A DNA stretch of 64,000 bases from Rhizobium indicum (GTDB lineage Bacteria > Pseudomonadota > Alphaproteobacteria > Rhizobiales > Rhizobiaceae), in the NCBI RefSeq assembly GCF_005862305.2, contig NZ_CP054025.1:62001-126000 (forward strand), in the 5' to 3' direction. The notes under the pieces are model-generated. The model was not told the DNA's origin. It saw only the letters and a program-made list of their open reading frames with translations, and made no database searches. Each line of letters begins with the position of its first letter. Positions within the stretch are counted from its first letter, which is position 1. The translations under genes were made by a program, and so were the position numbers. Positions 62,678-64,000 of the stretch are shown one piece after another.

Positions 62678-63895
62678 TCAGAGCGCGCCGTTCTTCGGCG
62701 GCGTTACGCCGTTCAAATGGTAGTTGCCGACGACGTGATATTTCCAACGCACGGGATCGTGCAGCGTATGGGTGCGGGCATTGCGCCAGTGGCGGTCGAG
62801 GTTGAGGCCTGTTTGTACCGACGAGGTGCCGGCAAGCTCGAAAAGCGTGTTCGAGGCCTCGAGCGCCACTTCGGTCGTCAGCACCTTCGCCGCAGCAACG
62901 GCCAGCGTGGCCGCGATCACCTTTTCCTCCGTCGTCTCGACCTGTGCGGCATCGACCTTGTGCCCGGCGCGCTCCACGAGAGCTGTTGCAGCTTCCAGGC
63001 GGATGGCGATCTGGCCGACCTTGGCGATCGTCAGCGGATCGTCTGAGGCTCGCTCAAGGCCGCTGTCCATCCAGGGGCGCGATTTCGTCCTGACGAACTC
63101 CAGCGTTTCGGCAAAGGCCGCCCGTGCGATACCGAGATCGACGCCGGCATGGATGATCTGACCGACGGAGCCGATCGTCGTCGGCCGCTCGAAGCCCTTG
63201 TGATGGAAAACCACGGAATCGGCGCTGACATAGACATTGTCGAGGATCGTCGTGCCGCTGCCGGTGGTGCGCTGGCCGAAGCCGTCCCAGTCGTCGACGA
63301 TCTCGACGCCTTCGGTGCCCTTCGGCACGAAGGCCATGGTCAGCCGATTCTCCGGATCGAGTGCGAAAATGGTGATCCAGTCGGCGAAGAGGACGCCGGT
63401 CGAATAGAATTTACGGCCGTTGATCCGATAACCCGGACCGTCGCGGGTGATGCGCGTATTGTAGTGGCCGACCGTCTTGGTGCCGCGCTCGGATAGCGCA
63501 TTGCCGAAACGGTCGCCGGCCAGCACGCGGCCGAAGAAATAGCGCTGCTGCTCCTCGCTGCCGTCGGTCCTGAGCGCTTCGAGGATATAGAAATGGTTCT
63601 GCGGGATCTGGCCGATCGAACCGTCCGCCTCAGAGAGGATCGCGGTGATCTCGGCAAGCACGGCGTTGGAGACGTCGAGCCCGCCATATTGCGCCGGCAC
63701 GGTGATCGCCAGAAGGCCGGACTGGGCGAGAAGATCGAGTTCGCCAAACGGCAGGATCCGGTCGGCGTCGCGCTCGGCGGCGCCTGCGGCAAATTGCGCC
63801 GCCAGCCTGCGGGCGGTGGCGATCGCCTCATCATCGCTGCCGATACGGTCGGCTACGGGCCGGATCTGATCTGCTTGCCTCAGCACGGTGTTCAT
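62678..63895 (-). CDS. SfnB-family sulfur-acquisition oxidoreductase
   Basis: A 405-residue acyl-CoA-dehydrogenase-fold flavoprotein related to SfnB. It has GYRINGRKFYSTGVLFADWI, DDWDGFGQRTTGSGTTILDN and the C-terminal LDRHWRNARTHTLHDPVRWK block, paralogous to the gene at 61390. SfnB genes are known from dimethyl sulfone and other organosulfur use under sulfate starvation. The ATG at 63895 follows TTGGAGACATCG; a TTG four codons earlier lies inside that ribosome site. It has its own promoter region towards the right window edge, where more of the cluster may continue. Confidence 0.87.
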   Translation of the reverse strand: MNTVLRQADQIRPVADRIGSDDEAIATARRLAAQFAAGAAERDADRILPFGELDLLAQSGLLAITVPAQYGGLDVSNAVLAEITAILSEADGSIGQIPQNHFYILEALRTDGSEEQQRYFFGRVLAGDRFGNALSERGTKTVGHYNTRITRDGPGYRINGRKFYSTGVLFADWITIFALDPENRLTMAFVPKGTEGVEIVDDWDGFGQRTTGSGTTILDNVYVSADSVVFHHKGFERPTTIGSVGQIIHAGVDLGIARAAFAETLEFVRTKSRPWMDSGLERASDDPLTIAKVGQIAIRLEAATALVERAGHKVDAAQVETTEEKVIAATLAVAAAKVLTTEVALEASNTLFELAGTSSVQTGLNLDRHWRNARTHTLHDPVRWKYHVVGNYHLNGVTPPKNGAL

Positions 63896-64000
63896 CGATG
63901 TCTCCAATTCTGACGAGCCTATCGGTGAAAGAAATTAAGCGCCGACATAAGAGCACAAATTCTATAGATGCGATGGAAAATGAAAAGTGTTTGCTTATCG

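Noticed and set aside
1..64000. CRISPR arrays, insertion sequences, prophage, tRNA or rRNA genes
   Set aside because: I saw no regularly spaced repeats, transposase or integrase motifs, or recognisable RNA gene sequence. Detection of tRNAs by eye is imperfect, so a dedicated scan could still find one.

Overview
The window looks like chromosome or a large replicon of a fast-growing Rhizobium (R. leguminosarum/R. etli type). The coding sequence is dense and GC-rich, ABC transporters dominate, a cydDCABX oxidase operon is present, and two 44-nt palindromic repeats of the rhizobial RPE type share a GAAAAGTG core. This is inferred from gene content and style, not from a database match. No rRNA, tRNA, CRISPR array, insertion sequence or prophage was found.

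Layout. 1-4.8 kb: a sulfur-type module (NADPH:FMN reductase, MetQ-MetN-MetI importer, DszA/NtaA-type FMN monooxygenase). 5.0-7.2 kb: methylmalonyl-CoA mutase. 7.2-11.3 kb: a fumarylacetoacetase-family enzyme divergent from two Gfo/Idh/MocA dehydrogenases and a glyoxalase-fold protein. 11.2-21.2 kb (minus strand): an operon conventionally labelled urea carboxylase/allophanate hydrolase. Its leader carries a guanidine-I (ykkC) riboswitch directly behind a sigma-54 promoter, so it is better read as guanidine import and assimilation: importer, guanidine carboxylase, two-subunit carboxyguanidine deiminase, allophanate hydrolase. 21.4-28.6 kb: an AraC regulator divergent from a CUT1 sugar ABC operon that ends in a Gfo/Idh - aldo/keto reductase fusion.

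28.6-35.7 kb (minus): a GbsR/MarR-type regulator followed by cydD-cydC-cydA-cydB-cydX, encoding cytochrome bd oxidase and its assembly transporter. A FixK/FNR-like box lies at the class-II distance from a -10 hexamer, and a perfect 20-bp palindrome sits just before the regulator gene. 36-39.5 kb: HupE/UreJ, a D-2-hydroxyacid dehydrogenase, a Tim44-like protein and a YbaK-type deacylase. 39.7-46.9 kb: a tightly overlapping operon with a CUT1 importer (one permease has a MalF-like insertion), a glycerophosphodiester phosphodiesterase, a LacI regulator and an inositol-monophosphatase-family enzyme; it may import and break down a phosphodiester such as glycerophosphoinositol. 46.9-49.6 kb: a TPR-GGDEF diguanylate cyclase and a second, divergent GDPD.

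49.8-63.9 kb: a large probable organosulfur-scavenging cluster. On the minus strand it holds ribose-type (CUT2) ABC ATPase and permease, a DszA-type monooxygenase, a complete oligopeptide-type ABC transporter and a class V aminotransferase. On the plus strand it holds the CUT2 binding protein and a DszC-like acyl-CoA-dehydrogenase-fold flavoprotein. An SfnB-like paralogue faces them. The two binding-protein genes share a near-identical promoter-proximal motif at the same distance from their start codons, which ties the two transporters into one regulon.
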